Part shown: positions 26,418 to 35,621 of the stretch, piece by piece | Layout of the letters: every line of letters begins with the position of its first letter | How positions within the stretch are numbered: position 1 is the stretch's first letter | Translations under genes and position numbers: made by a program | Notes under the pieces: generated by a model | What the model was told of the DNA's origin: nothing | What the model saw: only the letters and a program-made list of their open reading frames with translations | Database searches by the model: none | Assembly (NCBI GenBank): GCA_019359435.1 | Contig: JAHHHI010000102.1 | Coordinates: 1-64,000 of the forward strand | Origin: Kaiparowitsia implicata GSE-PSE-MK54-09C | GTDB taxonomy: Bacteria > Cyanobacteriota > Cyanobacteriia > Elainellales > Elainellaceae | Length of the DNA: 64,000 bases | Direction: 5' to 3'

Positions 26418-26580
26418 CTTCGCGTCCTCACCTACAACGTGCACCGATGCCTCGGGTCCTACCGTCGTTATCACCAGAGCGCTTCGCGGAGGTGATCGCC
26501 GAATGCCGCGGATCTGATCGCGCTCCAGGAGCTCGAAGCGGGCCGCAGGCGTAGCGGCGGATCGACCACCACCTGCTTGG
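26418..26580 (+). pseudogene. endonuclease/exonuclease/phosphatase-family fragment
   Basis: Three short blocks in different frames spell the start of an EEP-family nuclease: LRVLTYNVHRCLGS, then LSPERFAEVIAECR, then ADLIALQELEAGRRRSGG. TYNVH and LQELE are the metal-binding motifs of the DNase I/ExoIII-like fold. At least two indels separate them and nothing resembling the remaining 200 residues follows. It is a relic; the intact EEP-type enzyme in the window is xthA at 30272. Confidence 0.72.
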
Positions 26581-26715
26581 AGGTCCACCACGTCAACGAG
26601 ACGGTATCAGAAGCGGCCCGCCTTTACTGGGGTGTGGGCTCAGGCGCCGCGAAGCGCTGGTCCGCCTTGCTCGGCGGACCCGCTAGCGGGTGCCATCGCT
26701 CCGTCGCCGCAGCCT

Positions 26716-26940
26716 TTACCCCGCTGCCATTCTGGATCGCCCTGAGTGTTCCGTCGGGTTGTTTGGCGCAGCTGTTCGAGCTTCCCAGAACGAACGGGTC
26801 ACGCACTCGTAATGTTCGATCGCCTCGGTCAACGCCGCGACTGCCGGATCGGGTATGTTGGGGCGGGCGGCACGTCGTCTGACCAGCTCGCCAACCGCAT
26901 TCTGATAGTCCAGTGGGGACCGGATGGTAACGGAATCCAT
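26716..26940 (-). CDS. small hypothetical protein
   Basis: A 74-residue protein starting MDSVTIRSPLDYQNAVGELV and containing VAALTEAIEHYECVTR. GAGGAGG lies 5 nt before the ATG, a strong ribosome site. It is the last member of the alcohol dehydrogenase - dehydrogenase string on this strand. The first part resembles the opening of HigA-type antitoxins, but no DNA-binding domain follows; treat as unassigned. Confidence 0.55.
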   Translation of the reverse strand: MDSVTIRSPLDYQNAVGELVRRRAARPNIPDPAVAALTEAIEHYECVTRSFWEARTAAPNNPTEHSGRSRMAAG

Positions 26941-26973
26941 AGTAGCCTCCTCTCTGCACTGTGCTGCTGAGCT

Positions 26974-27768
26974 TCAACCCCCGGCAGATCCGGGTTCGGC
27001 CATTTGTCGATGCTGCTCGGCCAGAATGTTTGCGGGGGTCACATTGGCCAGCGAGGCCTGGATCTTGTTCTTCCAACCGCTGACGACGTCACCCTCGCCA
27101 TTGAGCATTGCGTCATAGCCGGCGCGCGCAACGTCGGCTGGATCGTCCTTCTCATCCTGCCCGACTTTAGTGTCGAGCATGCCGGCCCGTTCAAAGAAGC
27201 GCGTGTCGGTCGGTCCCGGCATTAGGCAGGTCACGGTCACGTTGGTATCCTTCAATTCGTTGCGTAGGGCGAACGAGAAGGAATCCATGAAGGCCTTGGT
27301 GCCGTTCTAGACGGCCTGAAAACTCCCGGGCATGAACCCCGCGATCGATCCCGTGATCAAGATCCGACCGGAATTGCGCTCGCGCATGTCCCCACCGATT
27401 TTCTTGATCAGCAACAGCGTGCCGACGATGTTGGTGTCGACGACCCGCAGCCATTCGGCGTCGTCCTGATCAAGGAAACCATGGCCCAGGCCTCGCCCGG
27501 CATTGGCGAAAAGTGTATCGACCGGTCGGCCCGACGACTTCACGGTATCGTAAAGTTCATCGACGCCGTCTTCGCCCGCCAGATCGACGACCAGGGACAC
27601 GACGTTTGCGCCGGTATCCCTAAGTCTCGCAGCGGCATCGTGGATGTCGGTTTCATCAGCGGCAATGATCAGGTCGTGGCCGTCAGCCGCAGCGATCCTG
27701 GCGAGTTCGAAACCGATGCCGCTTGACGCCCCAGTCACCACAGCTAACTTGCGTTCTGTCGATGTCAT
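26974..27768 (-). pseudogene. short-chain dehydrogenase with amber codon at the catalytic Tyr
   Basis: A 264-codon SDR: VVTGASSGIGFELAR (nucleotide site), NAGRGLGHGF, ILITGSIAGFMPGSFQAV, then TAG at 27307-27309, then NGTKAFMDSFSFALRNEL and the C-terminal VTVTCLMPGPTDTRFF. In this family the block is YNGTKA, that is the Y-x-x-x-K catalytic motif, so the stop replaces precisely the catalytic tyrosine (TAC or TAT to TAG). The downstream part stays in frame and undamaged, so the lesion is a recent point mutation, a sequence error, or readthrough. It lies 12 nt after the alcohol dehydrogenase gene and was probably cotranscribed. Confidence 0.88.
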
Positions 27769-27780
27769 TTGAGCTCCCCT

Positions 27781-28953
27781 TTACGGCTTCATGACGACTT
27801 TGATGCAGCCGTCCTCCTTGTCGCGGAACGTCTTGTAGAGGCCAGGGCCATCCTCGAGCGTCGCGCGATGGGTGATGACGAAGGACGGATCGATCTCGCC
27901 GCCGATGATCTTCTCCAGGAGCGGAGCGAGGTACCGGTGCGTGTGAGTCTGCCCGGTGCGGATCGTGATGCCCTTATTCATCAGGGCACCGATCGGTAGC
28001 TTGTCGAGAAAACCGATATAGACCCCAGGCATCGAGATCGTACCGCCTTTGCGGCAGCACATGATCGCCTCCCGCAAGACATGTGGTCTGTCGGTGCCCA
28101 GGAAGACAGCCGCCTTGATCTTATCGACGACCGCATCGACCGATCCTCCGGCATGAGCTTCGGCGCCAACGGCGTCGATGCAGCGATCGGGCCCGCGGCC
28201 TTTGGTCATCTCCATCAGGCGGTCGTAGACATCGACCTCGTCGAAGTTGATCAGTTCTGCCTTTCCGTAGGTCGCCGCCATCTGCAGGCGTTCCGGGACA
28301 TTGTCGATCGCGATGACCCGACCGGCGCCGAGCATCCAGGCGGACTGCATGGCGAACTGGCCGACGGGCCCTGCGCCCCAGACCGCGACCGTGTCGCCCG
28401 GTTCGATCTCGGCGTTTTCTGCTGCCATATACCCGGTTGGAAAGATGTCCGAGAGGAACAGCACCTGTTCGTCGGGAATGCCGTCCGGAACCTTGATCGG
28501 CCCCACATCCGCATAGGGCACACGGAGATATTCGGCTTGGCCTCCGGCAAATCCGCCGAGCATGTGCGAGTAGCCGAAAAGGCCTGATGGCGAATGGCCC
28601 ATGGCTTTGCGGGCCATCTCGGCGTTGGGATTGGAGCGATCGCACAGGGAAAACATCGACTTCTTGCAGAAGAAGCACTCGCCGCAGGCGATATTGAAAG
28701 GCACCACGACCCGGTCGCCAACCTTCAATTTCGAGACGCCGGAACCGATTTCGATAACCTCGCCCATGGTTTCGTGACCGAGGATGTCGCCGCTCTCCAT
28801 CGTGGGCATGTAGCCGTCATAGAGGTGGAGGTCCGAGCCGCAGATGGCACAGGCCGTGACCTTGATAACAACGTCGTCAGCATCCTGGATCACCGGATCC
28901 GGCATAGTGTCGCAGCGAATGTCGCCTTTGCCGTGCCAGCAGAGAGCTCTCAT
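27781..28953 (-). CDS. zinc-dependent alcohol dehydrogenase (formaldehyde-dehydrogenase-like)
   Basis: A 390-residue MDR enzyme oxidising an alcohol or aldehyde adduct with NAD(P). Catalytic zinc ligands: [14 protein letters not shown] (Cys), [12 protein letters not shown] (His-Glu); structural zinc: [15 protein letters not shown]; cofactor site: [14 protein letters not shown]. The length and the [13 protein letters not shown] opening fit the glutathione-independent formaldehyde dehydrogenase-like subgroup; substrate is not settled. A perfect EcfG promoter is centred about 44 nt upstream. First gene of a stress operon with the broken SDR and a small gene. Confidence 0.9.
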   Translation of the reverse strand: MRALCWHGKGDIRCDTMPDPVIQDADDVVIKVTACAICGSDLHLYDGYMPTMESGDILGHETMGEVIEIGSGVSKLKVGDRVVVPFNIACGECFFCKKSMFSLCDRSNPNAEMARKAMGHSPSGLFGYSHMLGGFAGGQAEYLRVPYADVGPIKVPDGIPDEQVLFLSDIFPTGYMAAENAEIEPGDTVAVWGAGPVGQFAMQSAWMLGAGRVIAIDNVPERLQMAATYGKAELINFDEVDVYDRLMEMTKGRGPDRCIDAVGAEAHAGGSVDAVVDKIKAAVFLGTDRPHVLREAIMCCRKGGTISMPGVYIGFLDKLPIGALMNKGITIRTGQTHTHRYLAPLLEKIIGGEIDPSFVITHRATLEDGPGLYKTFRDKEDGCIKVVMKP

Positions 28954-28984
28954 TTCGTGGTTCCTTCACGGGCCCCCGCCGATG

Positions 28985-29009
28985 AACGCCAGGCGCTACG
29001 AGACGTTCC
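28985..29009 (-). promoter_or_regulatory. EcfG-type general stress promoter of the alcohol dehydrogenase operon
   Basis: On the minus strand GGAAC (29009-29005), 16 nt, CGTT (28988-28985) exactly fits the EcfG consensus; the -10 element is 31 nt before the start codon at 28953. Confidence 0.72.
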
Positions 29010-29149
29010 TCCGGTGCAGTGCCTTTTGCGGGCTTTCATGGGCCGTCCGCTCGATTCCCGATTCAGCCGTTTCGGAGGAGCGGGCGGAGGAAAGCTGCTG
29101 CCGAACGGCGCGGAAGCCTGTCGGCGTTCAGCTAAGTCGGGGGCCTCGA

Positions 29150-29436
29150 CTTCCCTGAGGCGGCGCGTATGGGTGATGAGCGCGAGCCTTTGACGGTGAA
29201 GACAAACTCGTCGGGCGTTGCCTCCGCCCAGCGCGCAAGGACTCGGGCTTTTGAAGTCCGTAGAAGGTGCCGTTGATTTCCAGTGCTGGAAACTGCCCGG
29301 CCGCGAAAGTCAGCTCGTTCTTCTGCGTCAAGCCTTTGGGGTAAAAATGCCCGCGCCACGGCGAATAGGTCCAGCCTGACACTCCGATGCGGATCGTCGC
29401 GCGTCGCTCATGCCCCTGCTTGTCACCACGTGGCAT
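29150..29436 (-). pseudogene. DUF72 family fragment, multiply frameshifted
   Basis: The first third of a DUF72 protein is readable: RIGVSGWTYSPWRGHFYPKG and FPALEINGTFYGLQKPES, then in another frame RWAEATPDEFVFTVKGSR, then in a third RFITHTRRLREVEAP. At least two indels occur in 150 nt and the remaining 170 or so residues of the barrel are missing. It is a decayed paralogue of the gene at 14769-15710. Confidence 0.8.
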
Positions 29437-29620
29437 ATCGCCTCCTGTGCGTCCCGCAGCTGAACGGAGGCGTCGCCGTCAGGTTCCGATGAAAGTTCGC
29501 TCAGAAGCAACCGCCGGCAAGCACCGCGCGTTCCGGTGATACAGTTCCGGGCCTCTCAATGTCGGCTGTCCCGGAAATTGGCATCGTCGAACTGATCTTC
29601 AGGCATAAGGGCTCCGGCGG

Positions 29621-30262
29621 ATGGCGGTGACGTTTCTCTTCGATGGTCCCGAACAAGCGAAACGAACAGTCCTGCTCGCGCACTGCGCTGGCGGCCCGAT
29701 GGACTCGCCCTCGCTGACCGCGACGGCGAAGGCCTTGGCGGGATCGGGCTTTCGCGTGGCTCGCTTCGAGTTCGACTATATGGCCAGTCGACGGACGGCG
29801 TCGGGCCGCCAGCCGCCCCCGCGCGCGGAAAAGCTCAATCCGGAATATATCGCCGCCATCGACGCGCTCGACGCGAAAGGTCCGCTCATCATCGGCGGCA
29901 AGTCGATGGGCGGCCGGGTCGCCAGCATAGTCGCAGACGACATCTTCGCCTCGCGCCGGGTCCACGGCCTGCTCTGCCTCGGTTATCCCTTTCATCCGCC
30001 GGCAAAGCCCGAGCAGTTGCGCACCGCGCACCTCGTCGACCTGAAGATCCCGACGCTGATCGTGCAGGGCACGCGCGACGAGTTCGGTACGCGGGAGGAG
30101 GTGTCCGCCTACACGCTCTCTCCGGCCATCGAGATTCGGTGGCTCGATGACGGTGACCACGATCTGAAGCCGCGGAAATCCGTTTCCGGCTTTTCGGCCG
30201 CCGACCATCTGAAGACCATGGCCGAGGCGGTTTCGGCCTGGGCCGGGCGGATCATGAGCTGA
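29621..30262 (+). CDS. alpha/beta-hydrolase (KANL3/Tex30-like dienelactone-hydrolase fold)
   Basis: A 213-residue serine hydrolase-like protein: LLAHCAGGPMDSPSL (oxyanion region), FEFDYM, IIGGKSMGGRVASIVAD with the nucleophile Ser in G-K-S-M-G, TLIVQGTRDEFGTREE (Asp) and DGDHDLKPRK (His). This is the pattern of the KANL3/Tex30 family; substrates unknown. It is 9 nt upstream of xthA on the same strand, so likely cotranscribed with a DNA-repair nuclease. Confidence 0.85.
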   Translation: MAVTFLFDGPEQAKRTVLLAHCAGGPMDSPSLTATAKALAGSGFRVARFEFDYMASRRTASGRQPPPRAEKLNPEYIAAIDALDAKGPLIIGGKSMGGRVASIVADDIFASRRVHGLLCLGYPFHPPAKPEQLRTAHLVDLKIPTLIVQGTRDEFGTREEVSAYTLSPAIEIRWLDDGDHDLKPRKSVSGFSAADHLKTMAEAVSAWAGRIMS

Positions 30263-30271
30263 GGCGGGACG

Positions 30272-31078
30272 ATGAAGATCGCCACCTTCAACGTTAATGG
30301 CATCAACGGACGCCTGTCGGTGCTTCTGCGCTGGCTGGAGGAGGCGCAGCCGGACGTCGTTTGCCTGCAGGAGCTGAAGGCGCCCGACGGTCGTTTTCCG
30401 ATCGGCGAGATCGAGAAGGCCGGCTATGGAGCGATCTGGCATGGCCAGAAAAGCTGGAACGGCGTTGCGATCCTCGCGCGCGGTGCTGAGCCGATCGAGA
30501 CCCGCCGAGGCCTGCCCGGTGACCCCGAGGACAGCCAAAGCCGCTATATCGAGGCGGTTGTCGACGGAATGATCATCGCCTGCCTCTATTTGCCGAACGG
30601 CAATCCTGCACCCGGGCCGAAGTTCGACTACAAGCTGCGATGGTTCCAGCGGTTGACGGACTACGCTGCGGAACTCCTCGCGCTCGACGTGCCTGTCATC
30701 CTTGCCGGCGATTACAACGTCATGCCGACCGAGCTCGACGTCTACAAGCCCGAACGATGGGTCGACGACGCGCTGTTTCGCCTAGAGGTAAGGCAGGCAT
30801 TTCGGGCCCTGGTCGAGCAAGGGTGGACGGACGCGCTACGCACGCTGCATCCCGGCGAGCGCATTTACACCTTTTGGGACTATTTCCGGAACGCCTGGGG
30901 TCGCAATGCCGGCCTTCGGCTCGATCATTTCCTGCTCAGTCCAATGGTTGCGCCGCAGCTCGTCGCAGCCGATGTCGATCGCGATGTTCGCGGCTGGACG
31001 AAGGCGAGCGACCACGCGCCTGTCTGGATCGAACTTTCGGACCCAACGCGGCCGACGCGACGCCGGATTCGTTTGTAG
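30272..31078 (+). CDS. xthA: exodeoxyribonuclease III (AP endonuclease)
   Basis: A 268-residue class II AP endonuclease and 3-prime exonuclease for base-excision repair. Motifs: KIATFNVNGINGRL (Asn), VCLQELKAPDGRFP (metal-binding Glu), YLPNGNPAPGPKFDYKLRW, LAGDYNVMPTELDVY (catalytic Asp, Asn), RLDHFLLSP and TKASDHAPVWIEL (Asp-His). All active-site residues are present and length is normal. GGCGGGA precedes the ATG. It follows the hydrolase gene closely and converges on the dehalogenase-like gene. Confidence 0.93.
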   Translation: MKIATFNVNGINGRLSVLLRWLEEAQPDVVCLQELKAPDGRFPIGEIEKAGYGAIWHGQKSWNGVAILARGAEPIETRRGLPGDPEDSQSRYIEAVVDGMIIACLYLPNGNPAPGPKFDYKLRWFQRLTDYAAELLALDVPVILAGDYNVMPTELDVYKPERWVDDALFRLEVRQAFRALVEQGWTDALRTLHPGERIYTFWDYFRNAWGRNAGLRLDHFLLSPMVAPQLVAADVDRDVRGWTKASDHAPVWIELSDPTRPTRRRIRL

Positions 31079-31093
31079 CGGGATCGCCTGACC

Positions 31094-31951
31094 TCAAACG
31101 TCGAAGAATTGGCGAAGCTTTTGAGCGAGCGCTTCCGGGGCGTCTTCAGCCATGTGATGGCCGCAAGGAATCGAGGAACCGCTTACGTCTCCGGCCCAGG
31201 CCCGCCACACGTCTACGACATCGCCGTACAACTCCGGCAAGTCGTCCCGCTCCGACCAGAGCGCCAGAAGAGGGCACTGCAGCTGCCGGCCGGCCGCGCG
31301 ATCCGCTCGGTCATGCTGATGATCGATCGCAAGGCCCGCGCGATAGTCCTCAAGCATTGTGTGAACAGTCGAGGGATCGGTGATGGCCTCGAGATAGTCG
31401 GCGTAATTCTCGGTGCCCATGGCCTGGGGGGATCCGCCATACCAGGCCAGCGGGTCGGCCAGGATCGCCCGCTCGGGCTTTTCGGGCTGCGCATAGAAAA
31501 ACCAATGCCACCAGCGCCGTGCGAACAGCTCGCGACACCTTTCGAGCGCCTCCAAGATGGGAACCCCATCGAGCACCGCAAGCCTGCGAACACGCTGCGG
31601 ATGGTCCATCGCCAGGCGAAAGGCGGTATAGGCGCCACGGTCATGTCCCGCGACATCGAAGCTGTGATGGCCGAGTTCCGTCATGAGTTCGCCAAGCGCC
31701 GCCGCTTTCACACGCTTCGATGAATTAGCGTGATCCGGTCGATCCGTCGGTTTGAACGATTGGCCGAACCCCGGGAGATCGGGGCAGATGATCGAGAAGC
31801 GATCGCTGAGACGCTCGGCGACGCGATGCCAGGTCGTATGGGTGCGGGGGTGCCCGTGGATCAAGAGCAGCGGCGGCCCTTTGCCGCCGGTTCTCACTCG
31901 CAGGATGCCGTCTTTCACCCGAAGGTAGCGAACCTCGAAGCCCTCGAACAT
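31094..31951 (-). CDS. alpha/beta-hydrolase, probable haloacetate dehalogenase
   Basis: A 285-residue alpha/beta-fold enzyme. [14 protein letters not shown] and [13 protein letters not shown] frame the oxyanion hole; the nucleophile elbow is [18 protein letters not shown] with Asp in place of Ser, as in haloacetate and haloalkane dehalogenases; [15 protein letters not shown] contains the Trp that contacts halide in fluoroacetate dehalogenases; the C-terminal [13 protein letters not shown] holds the catalytic His. The real substrate may differ, since many homologues do not defluorinate. Confidence 0.82.
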   Translation of the reverse strand: MFEGFEVRYLRVKDGILRVRTGGKGPPLLLIHGHPRTHTTWHRVAERLSDRFSIICPDLPGFGQSFKPTDRPDHANSSKRVKAAALGELMTELGHHSFDVAGHDRGAYTAFRLAMDHPQRVRRLAVLDGVPILEALERCRELFARRWWHWFFYAQPEKPERAILADPLAWYGGSPQAMGTENYADYLEAITDPSTVHTMLEDYRAGLAIDHQHDRADRAAGRQLQCPLLALWSERDDLPELYGDVVDVWRAWAGDVSGSSIPCGHHMAEDAPEALAQKLRQFFDV

Positions 31952-32071
31952 GCACCTGCTCCTTCTGCCGAGTCGGCAACGCCGTGGTCACGCCCCGGTT
32001 CAGTACGAAAGGAAAGGCAGGCATCTACGGCCGTTTTGGCGCGCCCCTGTGATGATCCGGGAGCCGCAGAT

Positions 32072-32096
32072 GGAACACGCAAAACTGCGTCGCGTT
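32072..32096 (+). promoter_or_regulatory. EcfG-type general stress promoter of ligD
   Basis: GGAAC (32072-32076), 16 nt, CGTT (32093-32096) is an exact consensus match and ends 24 nt before the ligD start codon. Known: end-joining genes belong to the general stress regulon in some rhizobia. Confidence 0.72.
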
Positions 32097-32120
32097 AAGG
32101 ACTTGCGTAGAGGGTGGGGC

Positions 32121-34745
32121 ATGGCAGGCAAGCTTCAGGCATATCGCGCCAAGCGCGATTTTGAGAAGACCAAGGAGCCCAGCGATGAGGCCCCGGTGGC
32201 TTCCTCGGATCGTTTGCGCTTCGTCATTCAAAAGCATGACGCGACCAGGCTGCACTATGACCTGCGTCTCGAACTCGATGGCGTCTTCAAATCCTGGGCG
32301 GTGACGAAGGGTCCATCGCTCGATCCTCACGACAAGCGCCTTGCGGTCGAAGTGGAGGATCACCCGCTCGCTTACGGCGACTTCGAAGGAACGATCCCCA
32401 AGGGCGAATATGGCGGCGGCACGGTCCAGCTCTGGGATCGCGGCTTCTGGGAGCCGGAAGGGAAACTCAGTGCGCAGCGGCAATTCGAAAAGGGCGACCT
32501 GAAGTTCACGCTCGCGGGCGAAAGACTGCATGGCAGCTTCGTACTCGTGCGGATGAGGAGCGACCGGGACGGCGGCAAGCGGACCAACTGGCTGCTCATC
32601 AAGCATCGCGACGAGCACGCTGTCGAGGGGGACGGCGAAGCGCTCTTGAAAGCCGATACGTCAGTGGCATCGGGTCGGAAGATGGCAGCGATCGCGGCGG
32701 GCAAAGGACGGTCCCCCAAGCCCTTTTTGCTCGCCGAAAACGTTCTGGCTCCGGATGCAGAATGGGATAGCCGGAGGGGACTCGCGGCCAAGCAGAGGCG
32801 CGGTGCACAGGCATCATCGGCGGAGCAAGAAGCACGCGCTGCCAAGATGCCGGCCTTCATCGCACCGCAGCTCTGCAAAAGCGTCGAGCGCCCGGCCAAT
32901 GGCAACGGCTGGGTCCATGAGATCAAATTCGACGGCTACCGCATCCAGATGCGGATCGAAGCCGGCAAGGCCACGCTGAAGACGCGCAAAGGCCTCGACT
33001 GGACCTCGAAGTTCCGTGCCATCGCGAAAGCCGCGGAGGGTTTGCCGGATGCCATCATCGACGGCGAGATCGTCGCGCTCGACAAGCACGGCTCGCCGGA
33101 TTTTGCGGCCCTTCAGGCGGCCATCTCCGAGGGCTTGACGCAGGATCTCGTCTTTTTCGCCTTCGACATGCTCTTCGAGGCGAACGTGGATTTACGAGGG
33201 CAACCGCTGCGCGAGCGTAAAGAGCGCTTGAAGGCCTATCTTGATGAGCATGCCGACGGCGTGGTGCTTCGCTATGTCGAGCATTTCGAGACCGGCGGCG
33301 ACGCAGTGCTGAAGTCGGCCTGCAAATTGTCTTTGGAAGGCATCGTCTCGAAGGCTGTCGACGCGCCCTATGTCTCGGGCCGCAGCGACACCTGGACGAA
33401 GGCGAAGTGCCGCGCAGGACACGAGGTCGTCATCGGCGGGTGGTCGACCACGGCCGGCAGGTTCAGATCGCTGCTCGTCGGCGTCAACCGGGGCTCCCAT
33501 TTCGTCTATATCGGCCGGGTCGGTACCGGCTACAGCGCCTCCAAGGTTGCGCAGTTGATGCCGCGATTGAAGGCGGTGACCGCCAAGACCTCACCCTTCA
33601 CGGGCGCCGGTGCGCCCAAGCGCGAGCCCGGTGTGACCTGGCTGAAGCCCGAGCTCGTCGCCGAGATCGAGTTTGCCGGGTGGACGGGCGACGGCATGGT
33701 GCGACAGGCGGCCTTCAAGGGACTGCGCGAGGACAAGCCCGCCGAAGAGGTCGAAACCGAGCTTCCAGCCGATCCGGAAGACATCGCAACGCCTGAACCT
33801 CGCCCTGTCCGCTCGCGCGGACGCGGCGGCAGGGCCGATGTCATGGGTGTCGGCATCAGCCATCCCGACAAGGCCCTTTGGCCAAATGCCGAGGATGATC
33901 GCCCTGTTTCGAAGCAGGAGCTGGCGGAGTATTTCGCAGCGATAGGCGAGTGGATGCTGCCGCATATCAAGGGGCGCCCTTGCTCGCTCGTGCGCGCGCC
34001 CGACGGGATCGACGGCGAGATGTTCTTCCAGCGCCATGCCGGCATGGGCACGTCGAACCTGTTCGAACTGGTCCACGTCTTCGGCGACAAGAAGCCCTAT
34101 CTTCAGATCGATCGGATCGAGGCGTTGGCCGCTGCAGCCCAGATCGGAGGCATCGAGCTTCACCCCTGGAACTGCGCTCCTGGCGATCCCGAGGTTCCAG
34201 GGCGCCTCGTCTTCGATCTCGATCCGGGACCGGGCGTCAGCTTTGGTGACGTGATTGACGCGGCCAATCAGATGCACGAGAGGCTGGAGGCGCTCGGCCT
34301 CACCAGTTTCTGCAAGACCACCGGAGGCAAGGGTCTGCACGTCGTCGCGCCACTGGCGCCCGGAAAGCGCAGCAAGGTCGATTGGCCGGCCGCGAAGGAT
34401 TTCGCGCGCCGGGTCTGTGCGGCACCGGGCCTCGCCCGGGGCGAGAGCGGCGCGACCGCCGTCGCCATCCGGTCGTTGCGGAGGTAGTCGAGGAATATGC
34501 GGCCGTTGCGCAGGCGCTTGGCCATGTTGACGACGTAGCGCGACGGCTCCTCGCTGGCCAGATCACACGCCTCGATGCCGCTGACGTGGTCTCAGGTGAA
34601 AGCCGGTCTCGACCCGAGTCGTTTCACAGTGAGGACACTGCCTGGCCTGCTCCAGAAGACCAAGGCTTGGGAGGGATACGACGATGCCGCCGGATCGATT
34701 GCCGATGCGATCAGGAAACTCGGGAAGCGAGCCGAGGCGGCCTGA
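32121..34745 (+). pseudogene. ligD: DNA ligase D (NHEJ), split by an internal 144-bp inversion
   Basis: Multifunctional end-joining ligase. Order: 3-prime phosphoesterase domain ([21 protein letters not shown], residue 34 on), ligase domain (EIKFDGYR with nucleophile Lys269; [19 protein letters not shown]), OB fold, and C-terminal primase-polymerase domain (HPDKALWP about residue 580; VFDLDPGPG metal site about 696). The frame as read stops at 34487 after 788 residues. On the opposite strand of 34420-34563 the missing segment is found ([23 protein letters not shown]), and the true C-terminus [15 protein letters not shown]...AEAA follows at 34572-34745. Flipping 34420-34563 restores 874 residues in frame. 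Confidence 0.93.
34416..34567. other. inverted segment inside ligD bounded by TGTG/CACA
   Basis: Left boundary TGTG (34416-34419) and right boundary CACA (34564-34567) form a 4-bp inverted repeat; the 144 nt between them read as LigD only on the minus strand. After reversal the left junction gives R-V-C-D-L-A-S-E-E and the right junction [12 protein letters not shown], both sensible for LigD. 144 is a multiple of three, so frame is kept at both ends. Confidence 0.9.
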
Positions 34746-34763
34746 TTGCCATCGGCGGCCTTC

Positions 34764-34789
34764 GGAACGATCGGGCGTGGCGCTGCGTT
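34764..34789 (+). promoter_or_regulatory. EcfG-type general stress promoter of ku
   Basis: GGAAC (34764-34768), 17 nt, CGTT (34786-34789), a consensus match starting 19 nt after the original ligD stop and ending 28 nt before the ku start codon. Confidence 0.75.
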
Positions 34790-34817
34790 CACCGGGACAA
34801 TCGGGAGAGATGTGACC

Positions 34818-35606
34818 ATGGCGCCGCGGACATTCTGGAAGGGGTATCTGAAGCTTTCGCTCGTGACGTGCCCCGTGGCGATGATGCCGGCTCGCTCCGA
34901 GAGCGAGAAGGTGCGGTTCCACACGCTCAATCGCAAGACGGGAAACCGGATCCAGAGCCGGTTCGTCGATGCCGTCACGGGCAAGCCCGTTGCCGATGAC
35001 GACGAGGTCAAAGGTTATCCCAAGGGTGACGACGAATATGTCATGCTGGAAGATGACGAGCTCGATGCCGTGGCGTTGGAGAGCACCCGGACGATCGATA
35101 TCGAGACCTTCGCGCCCCGCTCCTCGGTCGGCTGGATCTGGTACGACACGCCGCACTACCTCGTGCCGGATGCCAAAGTCGGCGAAGAAGCCTTCTCGGT
35201 CATTCGCGAGGCGATGAAACGAACCAAAACGGTCGGGATTTCGCGCGTGGTTCTGTATCGTCGCGAGCGGGCCGTGCTCCTCGACGCCCGCGACAACGGT
35301 ATCGTGCTGTGGACGCTGCGCTATGGCGACGAGGTCCGGCCGGAGAAGGATTATTTCGGCGGGATCGAAAAAGCCGAACCGGACGCGGAGTTGCGGCCCC
35401 TGATGGACAAGCTGATCAAGACGCGCACCAAAGACTGGTCGCCGGAGCTTGCCACTGATCCCGTGCAGGCCGAATTGCTCAGCATCATCAAGGCCAATCA
35501 AAAGGGCCGCAAACCCGCAAAGGCGGCGCCCCGTCAAGCCTCGGAAGGCAACGTCATCAGCATCATGGATGCGCTGAAGAAGAGCCTCGAGCCCAGGCGC
35601 AAGTAA
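34818..35606 (+). CDS. ku: Ku homodimer DNA end-binding protein (first copy)
   Basis: A 262-residue bacterial Ku that encircles broken DNA ends and recruits LigD. MAPRTFWKGYLKLSLVTCPV start, KVRFHTLNRKTGNRIQ, KGYPKGDDEYVMLEDDEL, WYDTPHYLVPD and KDWSPELATDPVQAELLSII match the Ku core and bridge. A short Lys-rich tail ends KKSLEPRRK. Own stress-type promoter upstream. It lies directly after ligD, as in many Rhizobiales, and is convergent with a second ku. Confidence 0.95.
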   Translation: MAPRTFWKGYLKLSLVTCPVAMMPARSESEKVRFHTLNRKTGNRIQSRFVDAVTGKPVADDDEVKGYPKGDDEYVMLEDDELDAVALESTRTIDIETFAPRSSVGWIWYDTPHYLVPDAKVGEEAFSVIREAMKRTKTVGISRVVLYRRERAVLLDARDNGIVLWTLRYGDEVRPEKDYFGGIEKAEPDAELRPLMDKLIKTRTKDWSPELATDPVQAELLSIIKANQKGRKPAKAAPRQASEGNVISIMDALKKSLEPRRK

Positions 35607-35621
35607 TCAACGCGGACGCGA

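Noticed and set aside
29501-30538. A 345-codon open frame opposite the hydrolase and xthA
   Set aside because: The plus strand carries the ExoIII and hydrolase active sites; the antisense translation shows no domain.
34416-34567. Site-specific invertase target in ligD
   Set aside because: The flanking inverted repeat is only 4 bp and no recombinase gene is nearby, so a programmed switch is less likely than a microhomology event; kept as an open question in the finding.
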